A DNA stretch of 64,000 nt, from positions 62,001 through 126,000 of the forward strand of contig CAJTPS010000007.1 of assembly GCA_910578555.1 (NCBI GenBank), read 5' to 3'. Each line of letters opens with the position of its first letter. The stretch's first letter is position 1. The DNA comes from an uncultured Lachnospiraceae bacterium. GTDB taxonomy: Bacteria; Bacillota; Clostridia; Lachnospirales; Lachnospiraceae. A program made the position numbers and the translations under genes. The notes beneath the pieces were generated by a model. The model searched no databases, had not been told where the DNA came from, and saw only the letters and a program-made list of their open reading frames with translations. This document shows positions 52,400 to 61,140 of the stretch, one piece after another.

Positions 52400-53065
52400 T
52401 TACTGCACAATCCGTCCGTCTTCGATTCGAATGACCCTGTCAGCCCGGGCGGCGATCTCCGGATTATGCGTGATCATCACAATCGTCTGGTCGAACTGCT
52501 CACTCGTCTTCTTCAACAGGTCAATGACGTCATCACTTGTCGCGGAATCGAGATTACCCGTCGGTTCATCGGCAAGAATAATGGACGGCTTCGCCGCCAG
52601 CGCGCGTGCAATCGCTACTCTCTGCTGCTGTCCTCCCGACAGGTTATTCGGCAGATTATCCAGTTTGTTTTCCAGACCAAGCAGGTGAACCACCTCTTTG
52701 ATAAATTTCTGATCCGGCCTGCCTCCGTCCAGCGAAATCGGAAAGATAATGTTTTCCCATGCCGTAAATACAGGCACCAGATTATAATTTTGAAAGATAA
52801 AACCGATATGCCGGCGGCGGAAGACCGTCAGATCCTCATCGGACAGTTTGCCCAGTTCGAACTTATCCACTTTCACACTGCCCGCACTCGGACGGTCAAG
52901 TCCGCCCAGCATGTTTAAAAGCGTCGTCTTACCGCTGCCGCTCGTGCCGATCACCGCCACGAACTCTCCCTGTTCTACCGTGATATTCACATCATCCAAT
53001 GCCTTCACGATATTCGGTTCTTTACCGTATTGTTTCGTCAAATGGGTTGTTGTCAGAATACTCAT
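52400..53065 (-). CDS. ABC transporter ATP-binding protein (MacB/LolD group)
   Basis: 221 residues. Walker A GTSGSGKTTLLN, Q-loop FIFQNYNLVPVFTAWEN, signature LSGGQQQRVAIARALAA, Walker B SIILADEPTGNLDSAT, H-loop VMITHNPEIAA. Works with FtsX-type permeases in export or peptide resistance. The start at 53065 (MSILTTTHLTKQYG) follows GAGGT. The permease follows after 13 bases. A consensus-like promoter lies at 53189-53162. The reading frame is intact even though the permease is not. Confidence 0.93.
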   Translation of the reverse strand: MSILTTTHLTKQYGKEPNIVKALDDVNITVEQGEFVAVIGTSGSGKTTLLNMLGGLDRPSAGSVKVDKFELGKLSDEDLTVFRRRHIGFIFQNYNLVPVFTAWENIIFPISLDGGRPDQKFIKEVVHLLGLENKLDNLPNNLSGGQQQRVAIARALAAKPSIILADEPTGNLDSATSDDVIDLLKKTSEQFDQTIVMITHNPEIAARADRVIRIEDGRIVQ

Positions 53066-53161
53066 GTCATGTACCTCTTTTCCCGGCACAACGCCCCGTT
53101 TCTGTCTGTAAAACCATCGAAGGCGTTGTACACACTTATTACTCCCTCCGGAGTTAAGCCC

Positions 53162-53189
53162 ATTATATTTCTCTGAGAAAAAGGTACAA
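53162..53189 (-). promoter_or_regulatory. Promoter of the ABC exporter genes
   Basis: On the minus strand TTGTAC (53189-53184), 16-base spacer, TATAAT (53167-53162), followed by an ACTCC-GGAG-GGAGT dyad at about the start site, which could be the binding site of the LytTR or another regulator. Confidence 0.6.
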
Positions 53190-53236
53190 TAAGAAATGCA
53201 AAAACTAAGATTCACAATGCATAAATTACAAGTCTG

Positions 53237-54547
53237 TCAGGACGCGGACTCGACCGGGATCACGATCTTCAGGCGGAACATGCCGTTCTCCACCTTTGTA
53301 CTGCACGATCCGCCGTACTTCTCCACCGCGGCATTGATGTTCGTCAGCCCGAATCCATGCAGGAATGTGTCCTCCTTGCTCGTCCCTGCCGGCACCTCAC
53401 ACCCGGGCAGAACATTATTCTCCACAACGATTATCTGCAGATCATGTATCCGGCTTCCTTTTATCGTGATCAGCCGCTGTTCCTCCGGCAGCTTCACACT
53501 GGCCTCTATGGCGTTATCGAGCGCATTGCCGAATATCGTACTGATATCAAGCGGTTGCAGCATGTGCTCCATACGTTCCAGAGAAATCTCAGCGCTAAAG
53601 TCAATCCCTTTCCCCCGGGCTGCTCTCGCCTTATCCCGAATGACGATGTCCAGATATTCATTACCGGTATGATAATAATTCTCGTAATCCCGAATCCGGT
53701 TCTCCAGTTCCCGGACGGACAGCTACAGCGCGTGTCCCTGATCCGCCTGTGCCTGCAGCACCAGCAGATGATTCTTCAGGTCGTGATATATACTGCGCAC
53801 CCGTTCTTCCTCACTGACGCGGTCCCTGTAATATGCCTGCCGCATCTCCAGCTCCTGCGCACGATATGCCGTCTGCATGGAACCGCACAGATAAATCGTC
53901 AGGTAGATGCACCCGAAACTGGTCAAAACAGAGGAAATACAGATCGGATAGACGAACAGCGGATTGTGCCGCGGTATGAAGAGTATAGTCATAAGCACCG
54001 ACACGAACGGCGCCAGCATGATGACGTCCACCACCAGCCACATTTTCGTCGTCAGATTCGATATAATCTGCCGAAGCGGCTTCCGGAAGATCCGCCACGC
54101 CGCGGTCCAGAAGGAGAGTCTGCATATCTCGCTGGCAAACAATACGACATTGTTCATCAGCCTCTGCTCCCCGGACCACCCACTGCCGGACCCGTCCACG
54201 GGCGCATTCGGAAGCGAGAAAAAGACACTCGCACCCATGTCGGTCATCATATAATTGATTGCAGTGAACGCCGGATAGAAAACCAAAAGTGTCGTCAGTT
54301 TCTCCGTCCATCTTCCGCGATGGAATACCATAATATAAGCGCAAAGTCCGAACAGCGCCCCGAGAAGATTCCACGGGTCTTCCGGGTAAATGATGATCTC
54401 CGATACCAGACTGCTCGCAAAAAAAGCAATCACATGCAAGAGCCTGCTCTTCCCGCGCAGCGGTAGAAATGTCGTGATAAAAATAAAAAAGACACCGCAG
54501 TAGATCCACTCTGTTATAAAGTTAAGAAGATCGAGAAAACCTGTCAT
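53237..54547 (-). pseudogene. GHKL-type sensor histidine kinase interrupted by an amber codon
   Basis: The gene runs about 435 codons from ATG 54547 (after GGAG) to 53237. The N-terminal 210 residues form six TM helices (AgrC/VirS-like). HisKA_5-like VRSIYHDLKNHLLVLQAQAD follows, then QGHAL-TAG (53725-53723). Reading on in the same frame restores LSVRELENRIRDYENYYHTG, the N box FGNALDNAIEASVKL and the G box HGFGLTNINAAVEKYGG. Only the stop codon separates the parts, and TAG could be one change from a CAG or AAG. Partner of the LytTR regulator at 54638. Confidence 0.85.
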
Positions 54548-54565
54548 CGTTATCTCCATTCCGAA

Positions 54566-54609
54566 GCATTCTGCACCAAAGAATGCGAACCGGATTTCAA
54601 ATCCGGTTC
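54566..54609. repeat. Paired hairpins between kinase and regulator genes
   Basis: GCATTC/GAATGC (54566-54586) followed immediately by GAACCGGATTT/AAATCCGGTTC around a single C (54587-54609). The second resembles the GAGCC...ATTTcAAAT...GGCTC hairpin at 12435-12457. Probably a small intergenic repeat family. Confidence 0.55.
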
Positions 54610-54637
54610 CGCCGTCAGGGAAATTTGTGTCGTTCCC

Positions 54638-55354
54638 TCACAACTGTTCCCCCAGATATTCCGCAAGCCGCTCCATGAACTCCTTGCGCTTCGGCTGACT
54701 GACGGGAATCACCTCTCCTGTAACCAGCGTAATCTCCAGGGCTTTACTGCTGACGGCCTTGACATAGCCGAGATTTACAAGATAACTCGTGTGGCATCGG
54801 ACAAATCCGTATTCCTGCAGCTTACGCTCCATCTCTTTCATACTCTTATAGCAGATGATGTTCTCCTGCTCCGTATGAAGAAGCAGGTTCCGGTTGAAGG
54901 TTTCCACGTAGCGCAGCGATTTTAAGATAATTTTGTACCTGCCCGTGTCATTTGCGACCGCGATGGACGGACTATCGTCCCTGCGGTGTCTCCTGAACCA
55001 TTGATCCATCTCCGCCTTCAGTCTGACATACTTGATCGGCTTGATAATATAATCTTGCGCCTGATACCGGTATCCCTCAAGTCCGTACTGCGTCAGCGTC
55101 GTCAGGAAGATGAGACCCACCCGCTCATCCATCTGCCTGATATGCGCGGCCGTCCGCAGACCGTCCACCATCCGCATCTGAATATCGAGGAAGATCAGGT
55201 CGATCGTCGTGTCATATTTCTCTATCAGTTCCATGCCGTCGTAATATGCCGTCACCCTGATCTCTTCCCCGGTCTCCTCGGCGTACCGTTTCAGCAATTC
55301 TGACATATGTGTCACAAATTGTTCTTCATCATCACAAATCGCTATGTGTGTCAT
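54638..55354 (-). CDS. LytTR-family response regulator (AgrA/VirR-like)
   Basis: 238 residues. The receiver starts MTHIAICDDEEQFVTHM, with acceptor Asp in IDLIFLDIQMRMVDG, T/S switch FLTTLTQYG and lysine YIIKPIKY. The LytTR domain has ENIICYKSMKEMERKLQEYG, FVRCHTSYLVNLGYVKAVS and PVSQPKRKEFMERL. Phosphorylated by the adjacent GHKL kinase, if that works. The start at 55354 follows AAGGAT and overlaps the CPBP gene stop (ATGA). Probably controls the ABC exporter. Confidence 0.93.
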   Translation of the reverse strand: MTHIAICDDEEQFVTHMSELLKRYAEETGEEIRVTAYYDGMELIEKYDTTIDLIFLDIQMRMVDGLRTAAHIRQMDERVGLIFLTTLTQYGLEGYRYQAQDYIIKPIKYVRLKAEMDQWFRRHRRDDSPSIAVANDTGRYKIILKSLRYVETFNRNLLLHTEQENIICYKSMKEMERKLQEYGFVRCHTSYLVNLGYVKAVSSKALEITLVTGEVIPVSQPKRKEFMERLAEYLGEQL

Positions 55355-56316
55355 TTCACATCCTTCTTCTTCCGCAGCAGGACGCATATCCCGACGAGCA
55401 GCACCACGCTCACACCCAGACCGCCCTCCGGTCCAAACGCACCGCCGTTTAGAAGCTCTCTGCCCTCAACCATAGTACTGCGCAGTACCGAGCACTCCGT
55501 AACCATACCGCTCACGCGAAGCCCCCAGAAATTACCCTGTACCAGATTCCAGACACTGTGCACAGCCGCGACGCCCCAGATATTTCCTTTTTTCACAAAA
55601 TAGAGAGAAGCAAATATGCCGAACAGTACCAGATTGATAAAGGCGGGCACGCTGATCCCGTTGTTAAGCAAATGCAGCGCCGCAAAGATCACCGCATTGG
55701 AGATCACCGCCGTCCACATGGAGTATCTTCTTGCAATCGAAACCATCACATATCCGCGGCAGATCACTTCCTCCGCCATACCCTGAAGCATAAAACCAAG
55801 TAAAAACAAGAAAAACATTAAAATACTAAAGGTCTCGGAAAAACCTTCAATCTTAATCGCTCCCGCAGCCACACAGATCAGCACCGCCGAAGAAAACATC
55901 ACAAATCCGACCACTAATCCGGTCAAATACTCCTTACCCATTCCTGATTTTATAAAGCCAAGCGTATCCGGTTTCCTCTTCTGGATCAGTCTGCAGAATA
56001 AGATGACAACGACTGTCATGCCAATCGTCGCAAACAGAGAAAAAACCATGTAAAGGTCAGAACTGCCGATCTGCGCCGCCGCTGCCGCCGCTGCTTCGAC
56101 GTCACCTGCCGCTGCCGCTGACCGGTAATCCGCATTCTGTGCCAGAAGAATCAGTTCTCCCGGCAGCATGACCAGAACCTGACCGATCGAGCTGACCACA
56201 AATACCGCCAGAAAGATCAGAATCTCCAGAAACCAGTTCAAGCCTTTCTGCGCTTCCTGCGCCTTCACAACCGCCTGTGGCTTCTCCAACTGTAAACTAA
56301 ATAATTGATTCTCCAT
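55351..56316 (-). CDS. CPBP family intramembrane glutamic endopeptidase
   Basis: 321 residues with eight TM helices. Motif 1 GMAEEVICRGYV (EExxxR), motif 2 FAALHLLNNG, and motif 3 AVHSVWNLVQGNFWG with the conserved His and Asn. Such membrane proteases process prenylated proteins in eukaryotes. In bacteria they act in bacteriocin self-immunity and signalling. Here it is coupled to a LytTR regulator and GHKL kinase, an arrangement seen in plantaricin-type loci, but no peptide precursor was found. Start 56316 after GGGGAG. Confidence 0.9.
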   Translation of the reverse strand: MENQLFSLQLEKPQAVVKAQEAQKGLNWFLEILIFLAVFVVSSIGQVLVMLPGELILLAQNADYRSAAAAGDVEAAAAAAAQIGSSDLYMVFSLFATIGMTVVVILFCRLIQKRKPDTLGFIKSGMGKEYLTGLVVGFVMFSSAVLICVAAGAIKIEGFSETFSILMFFLFLLGFMLQGMAEEVICRGYVMVSIARRYSMWTAVISNAVIFAALHLLNNGISVPAFINLVLFGIFASLYFVKKGNIWGVAAVHSVWNLVQGNFWGLRVSGMVTECSVLRSTMVEGRELLNGGAFGPEGGLGVSVVLLVGICVLLRKKKDVK

Positions 56317-56462
56317 TTGTTTTTCTCCCCTTTTGACCAAGCTTAGTCATATTCTATCATAGCGTAACAGCCAAGTCACTATTGAAAATAATTGCTGCAA
56401 GGATCATTAACGGGAGGCTGCCCCGCAGCAAATACGTAACCGTTGATTCATTACACCTCTGG

Positions 56463-57326
56463 CTACTTCACAGCGCCGTCCGTCACGCCACTGATAATGT
56501 ATTTCTGTAAAAAGACATAAATGATAATTGTCGGAACAGCTACGAGTATAATCGCTGCTGACATCAATGGCCATTCCGCCAGTTTATCACCCGAAAAGGA
56601 ATAAAGTCCTGTCGCTGCTGTCTTTATCTTTGGCATATACATATAAGGCGTAAAGAAATCATTATATATTCCCAATATCTTCAAGATAACCGCTGTTGCA
56701 ATTGCGGGCTTTAACTGCGGAAGGATGATCCGGAAATATGTGCATAATCTGGATGCGCCGTCAATTCTGGCACTTTCATCCAATGCCATAGGAATCTGAT
56801 TGATAAATTGCACAAAAATGTAGATCTGCATGATGTCTGTTCCTATGTACAAAATCACCCCGGCCATAATCGAATTATAAACGCCCAATGCTTTAATGAT
56901 CTGAAATGTGGCAATCGTAACAGTCATGCCCGGAATAAAGGTCGGAATCAGGAACGCCAGCAAAATAATCCGCTTCAGTTTAAAGTCAAATCTGGATAAG
57001 GTGTATGCCACCATAGTTCCTAACAATATCGCAAGCGGAACACTGACCAGAACCAGTATCCCGGTATTCAAAAATCCTGTCAGAAATTTTCCCTCGATAA
57101 ATGCTCTTACATAGTTCTGAATGTTCAAAATATTCTCCGGCAGCGAGTATACTCCCTTCATCATGTACTCTGAATTACTTTTCAGCGATACGTTTATTAC
57201 GATAAACAAGGGTGCAAAAACGATTACAACACCGGCACATAAAATCGCATATATGATTACTTTTCCCAGCATATTATTCACAACAAAGGTAGATGCCTCT
57301 GCCACGCTTTTTTTCTTTCCATTCAT
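56463..57326 (-). CDS. Carbohydrate ABC transporter permease (MalG-like)
   Basis: 287 residues with six TM helices. EAA loop IPMALDESARIDGASRLCTYFRIILPQLKPA. It forms the translocation channel with the permease at 57323, which it overlaps in ATGA. Last gene of the operon GH130-SBP-permease-permease. No ATPase gene is in the operon, as is usual for sugar importers of this type, which borrow an MsmX-like ATPase. Confidence 0.94.
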   Translation of the reverse strand: MNGKKKSVAEASTFVVNNMLGKVIIYAILCAGVVIVFAPLFIVINVSLKSNSEYMMKGVYSLPENILNIQNYVRAFIEGKFLTGFLNTGILVLVSVPLAILLGTMVAYTLSRFDFKLKRIILLAFLIPTFIPGMTVTIATFQIIKALGVYNSIMAGVILYIGTDIMQIYIFVQFINQIPMALDESARIDGASRLCTYFRIILPQLKPAIATAVILKILGIYNDFFTPYMYMPKIKTAATGLYSFSGDKLAEWPLMSAAIILVAVPTIIIYVFLQKYIISGVTDGAVK

Positions 57327-58195
57327 CCGTTTTTGCCCTCCTTTAAGAATACTTTCTGGACAACAATAAGCAGCATAATAATGATAAGTAAAACTACACC
57401 CATTGCCGCTGCTTTCCCGTATTTTCTGTAGGTATATGCAAGTTCCAAAGACTTGCTTATAAAAGTTGCAGTTCTGCCATTCGGTCCGCCCCTGGTAATG
57501 ATAAAGGGCTCAAAATATACCTGCAGTGCGCCGTTTAGACTAAGCAGCAATGACATTTCAAACATACTTTTTATATTAGGAAATGTAATATAGCAGACTG
57601 TCTGGAAGAATCCGGCTCCGTCAATTCTCGCCGCTTCATAAATCTCATTGGAAATGGACTGCAGCGCCGCCAGATAAATAACCATGGAAAACCCGACATA
57701 TTTCCAGAAGCTTATAAATGATAAGGCAAAATTAGATGCATAGGATGTACTGATAAAATGGATCGACTGCAATCCCAGCTTATTCAATATCATATTGACG
57801 GGAGAGTTGCTATAGTCATACATATAGTTAAACATGAACGCCACTGCAACTCCGTTGATAATGTATGGCATGAACAGAATTGTCCTGAATGTCTTTTTCA
57901 TTTTAATACTGCTGTTCAATAGGATTGCAAGGAACAGTCCAAAAAACTGCTGTAAAATTGCAGTGACAACATACGCCATGTTGTTAGCAAAGGTCTGAAA
58001 TAATTCTTTCTGTGAAAATATTTCCCTGTAATTTTTCATTCCGACATAATGCATTTCCGGTGACATCCCGTTCCAGTCCGTAAAACTCAGCTGAAACAAT
58101 TTCACCAACGGATAATAAGAAAATAGCGCCAGCAATATAATCGGTATCACAAGAAATCCTATGATAAATATTCTATCCTTTAATTTTGCTTTCAT
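57323..58195 (-). CDS. Carbohydrate ABC transporter permease (MalF/UgpA-like)
   Basis: 291 residues with six TM helices. EAA loop SNEIYEAARIDGAGFFQTVCYITFPNIKS. Start 58195 (MKAKLKDRIFIIGF) after GGAGGAAAAG; the frame is open four codons more. Partner of the permease at 56463. Preceded by a hairpin (58241-58275) that may lower expression relative to the binding protein. Confidence 0.94.
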   Translation of the reverse strand: MKAKLKDRIFIIGFLVIPIILLALFSYYPLVKLFQLSFTDWNGMSPEMHYVGMKNYREIFSQKELFQTFANNMAYVVTAILQQFFGLFLAILLNSSIKMKKTFRTILFMPYIINGVAVAFMFNYMYDYSNSPVNMILNKLGLQSIHFISTSYASNFALSFISFWKYVGFSMVIYLAALQSISNEIYEAARIDGAGFFQTVCYITFPNIKSMFEMSLLLSLNGALQVYFEPFIITRGGPNGRTATFISKSLELAYTYRKYGKAAAMGVVLLIIIMLLIVVQKVFLKEGKNG

Positions 58196-58240
58196 CTTTT
58201 CCTCCATTCCGAAGCGTCACAAATTCTTTCTTTAAAAGTC

Positions 58241-58275
58241 ATTCGGCAGTATCGCCGATTACGATACTGCCGAAT
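58241..58275 (-). terminator. Intra-operon hairpin between binding protein and permease genes
   Basis: ATTCGGCAGTATCG (58241-58254) and its exact complement (58262-58275) form a 14-bp stem with a 7-base loop, followed on the minus strand by ACTTTTAAAG. A leaky terminator or RNA-stabilising hairpin here is common in sugar ABC operons and would favour binding-protein expression. Confidence 0.65.
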
Positions 58276-58305
58276 AAAATCAACAATGACAAGCTTATGT
58301 GTCTT

Positions 58306-59664
58306 TTATCCCTGATAATTTACGCGCGCGGCTGCCCACTTATCATTCCATTCATCCACCATTTGCTGAGCCTTTAAATCATCCGGCTCCATAACATAGG
58401 TCAGGAAAAAGTTCTGTCCGTCCAACTCGATGTCAGCCCTGATGTTGCTGAACTTTGCATTACCCACAATCGGGGAAAGAGGCTCCACACCATAGGAGAG
58501 CAGTTCTGCAACAAAAGGATCATCTACCACAATATTTACATCGGAGGGAATCTCTGTTTCCATGAAAGGGTTCTCCAGCATATATGTCAAAAACGCTTTT
58601 GCCAGTTCCGGAGACTCCGTATCTTTGGAAATGCCCCACTGCTTACCTGCACCGGCCTTAATGTTCTTAGCGCCCGGGAACGGGAACATACCAATATCTT
58701 CCTGTTTTGCACCAAGCTCTACAAACTGTGCCGGAAGCCAGTTCTCCGAATAGTGCATTGCCACTTTACCCTGTGCAAAATCCAGTTTAAACTGATCCCA
58801 GTTCGCAGACATAATATCTTCTTCAAGTTGTCCTTTCTTATACAATTCACGGACAATATTCATGGAATTAAGCATAACATCATCATAAATCTGATCCTGC
58901 TCGGCATATTTATTTTCACCGCGCTCATCCCCGGCGGTCAAAGCCACTTCCCCATGTCCGCACCATGCAAAAATAGGCCAGATATCCTTAAATGCTGTTC
59001 CAACCGGTATGATCCCGGCTGCCTGCAGCTGATCACAGACTTCGTAGAATTCTTCAACTGTCATCGGAACTTTTTCAATGCCTGCCTGTGCAAATGCTGC
59101 TTTATTATAAATCATGCCGCAATAGGAAACTGTCAGCGGCAGTACATAGAGGTTTCCATCCGATCCCCTGCCGTTTTCGTAAAACAGGATATCATCTGCC
59201 GTAAACGGAAGGTCATCTATCGGAAGAAAGTAATCTGCATATACATCGGAATTCATAGCATCGTCTATCACATAGAAAAGATCCGGTGCCTCCCCGCCTG
59301 CGATTCTCGTAGGAATAACATCGTCATATTCTTTAATTGTTTCAAATTCAACCGTTGTGCCGGGATGCAGAGCCATGAATTCCTCCGCATAGGCCACTAA
59401 AGTATCCTCAATATCTGTTCTGTTGCTTGCCACCACAATGCTGCCGGATAAAGCTTCGTCGTTTTCCTCCGCTCCTGTGTCAGCCTCTGTGTCACCAGCC
59501 GCTTCCTGCTGTGTGGCAATTTCTGTATTCTGATCACTCTCAGCCTCAATTCCCGCATTGCTTCCTGTATTGCTCTGCGTTCCCTTTCCTGTATTCCCGC
59601 AGCCAGCCAGTGAACTCGCTGTCATCGCAGCTATTAAAAATATTGCTACAGATTTTTTCTTCAT
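58306..59664 (-). CDS. Sugar ABC transporter extracellular solute-binding lipoprotein
   Basis: 452 residues. Signal peptide MKKKSVAIFLIAAMTAS followed by lipobox LAGC, an Asn/Glu/Asp-rich linker, then SBP family 1: IVVASNRTDIEDTLVAYAEEF, TIKEYDDVIPTRIAGGEAPDL, YCGMIYNKAAFAQAGIEKVP, MTVEEFYEVCDQL, FAQGKVAMHYSENW. C-terminal AKAFLTYMLENPF. Binds the oligosaccharide taken up by this operon. GGGAGG supports the start at 59664. Confidence 0.94.
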   Translation of the reverse strand: MKKKSVAIFLIAAMTASSLAGCGNTGKGTQSNTGSNAGIEAESDQNTEIATQQEAAGDTEADTGAEENDEALSGSIVVASNRTDIEDTLVAYAEEFMALHPGTTVEFETIKEYDDVIPTRIAGGEAPDLFYVIDDAMNSDVYADYFLPIDDLPFTADDILFYENGRGSDGNLYVLPLTVSYCGMIYNKAAFAQAGIEKVPMTVEEFYEVCDQLQAAGIIPVGTAFKDIWPIFAWCGHGEVALTAGDERGENKYAEQDQIYDDVMLNSMNIVRELYKKGQLEEDIMSANWDQFKLDFAQGKVAMHYSENWLPAQFVELGAKQEDIGMFPFPGAKNIKAGAGKQWGISKDTESPELAKAFLTYMLENPFMETEIPSDVNIVVDDPFVAELLSYGVEPLSPIVGNAKFSNIRADIELDGQNFFLTYVMEPDDLKAQQMVDEWNDKWAAARVNYQG

Positions 59665-59789
59665 TTTGATTCCTCCCAACTTTATTTTTTGTTCTTATTT
59701 GAAATTGCAATTCCTGTAATTATCGTATCAAACCGCCTGTTTCTTTTAAATTACCGGTCTTTGTTTTTATATACAATATTTTGTATCCC

Positions 59790-60995
59790 TTATTCTATTT
59801 CATTACCGTTTTCATCAAAAGAACTTACATAATCTACTATTTCCTCAAGATTCGCCCGGGCCAGTCCAACCTTTTGATCCGCAGCCCCATAGCTCATGAC
59901 CAGTTCTTCATCCATTACAATGCCGCCGGAAGTAAAAATACAGGGACACGCAAATTTATCCGGAAGTTCCCATTTCTGCCTTGCATACATCAGACGCTCA
60001 GGACATCTGTGAATAATCAACGGAAAATCATCCTCTTGCTCTTCCACGATCATAAAGGACTGGGTATAGCCATAATCCGGCATCTGCTTTCCATGGTAAG
60101 ATATCAGCCACTTTCCACTTTCTATTTCAACAGGCGGAAAGCTTGCGCCGATCCTCTCCTCTTCCCAATCGAAGATTCCCTTTGCCAGTAATTTATGCAT
60201 ACATTTTCCCGTGCAAAAATCTTCCGGTTTTTCCGCTGCTGCAAGGAAAATCGCCGGTTTGTATATTCCCTTTCCAGCCTCGAATTTATCCGGGTTTTCC
60301 GGTCTGTGCAGCATAACATACCGCATTTTTCCGTCTATCTTCATCTTACGGGGAAACAGGAAAACATCCCTGTTCGCCGTCACATTTCCATCCGTAAGGT
60401 TACAGACATAGCCAAACGCCCGCTCATATTCCCTGCTTTTCAGCTTGTCCAGATCCAGCTTAAACAACACCGTTGTCGTATCGTTTCGGGATGCTGTTGT
60501 CCCAAAGGGATTATCCGGCTCCATTGCCCAATCAGGAATGTTATCCCTTCTTTTATCTCCCTCCCAGTACGGACCGGGTGGAAACATCCGGCACGCCGTT
60601 GTCAGATACAGTTCTCCCTCCACCTCAAAAATACGGGGATCTTCCACGCAGCCATTGGCATAGTTCACTACCTCCCTGTCATATATATCCCTGATATACA
60701 TTTTGTCCATCTCATACTCTAACGCCGGGGCAAGCGCCGGTCTGCCAAAATCCGGCTGCCACGTTTCCCCTCTGTCATCACTTTTGGCATATCCCAGAAA
60801 AATAGGATACGGATCAGATTTTCCTTTCAGATTCTTCGCCGGCCACGGTCCGGTTGCGCGGAATAACATATGTATGGTATCGGAATACGGGTCTTTAACG
60901 ATTGCCGGGTTCAGTACCATAGTATCAGCCCATATGCACCCCTCCTTCGGCTCTAATACCGGTTCCGGCGAATATCTGATGATCGGTTTATGCAT
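59790..60995 (-). CDS. Glycoside hydrolase family 130-type beta-glycoside phosphorylase
   Basis: 401 residues of the five-bladed beta-propeller family GH130. Visible are PEPVLEPKEGCIWADTMVLN, HMLFRATGPW, the active-site segment NGCVEDPRIFEVEGELYLTT with the catalytic Asp in VEDPR, and LISYHGKQMPDYGYTQSF. GH130 enzymes split beta-mannosides with phosphate and release mannose-1-phosphate. The long insert after MFPPGPYW differs from the best-studied 4-O-beta-mannosyl-glucose phosphorylases, so the exact substrate is uncertain. First gene of the sugar operon. Confidence 0.88.
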   Translation of the reverse strand: MHKPIIRYSPEPVLEPKEGCIWADTMVLNPAIVKDPYSDTIHMLFRATGPWPAKNLKGKSDPYPIFLGYAKSDDRGETWQPDFGRPALAPALEYEMDKMYIRDIYDREVVNYANGCVEDPRIFEVEGELYLTTACRMFPPGPYWEGDKRRDNIPDWAMEPDNPFGTTASRNDTTTVLFKLDLDKLKSREYERAFGYVCNLTDGNVTANRDVFLFPRKMKIDGKMRYVMLHRPENPDKFEAGKGIYKPAIFLAAAEKPEDFCTGKCMHKLLAKGIFDWEEERIGASFPPVEIESGKWLISYHGKQMPDYGYTQSFMIVEEQEDDFPLIIHRCPERLMYARQKWELPDKFACPCIFTSGGIVMDEELVMSYGAADQKVGLARANLEEIVDYVSSFDENGNEIE

Positions 60996-61048
60996 TGTCT
61001 TCCCCCTCTCTGTTTTGATACTGCCATGGTATCACAGCCTTACTGACG

Positions 61049-61108
61049 AAAAAAATAGCCGGCCTTTTGATTCCTATACACTTTTTTAGATTGAATCATT
61101 GCCGGCTA
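61049..61108 (-). terminator. Terminator or attenuator between YesN-type regulator and GH130 gene
   Basis: On the minus strand TAGCCGGC (61108-61101) pairs with GCCGGCTA (61063-61056) with inner TGATTC/GAATCA arms, followed by seven T residues. It ends the yesN-like gene (stop 61141) or may attenuate read-through into the GH130 gene (start 60995). Confidence 0.7.
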
Positions 61109-61140
61109 CTTTGCGCTATATAATTTGATTGATGGAGATA

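Noticed and set aside
55351..56316. AgrB-type peptide processing protein
   Set aside because: The motifs are those of CPBP proteases (EExxxR and paired His), not the AgrB cysteine protease, and no AgrD-like peptide is adjacent.
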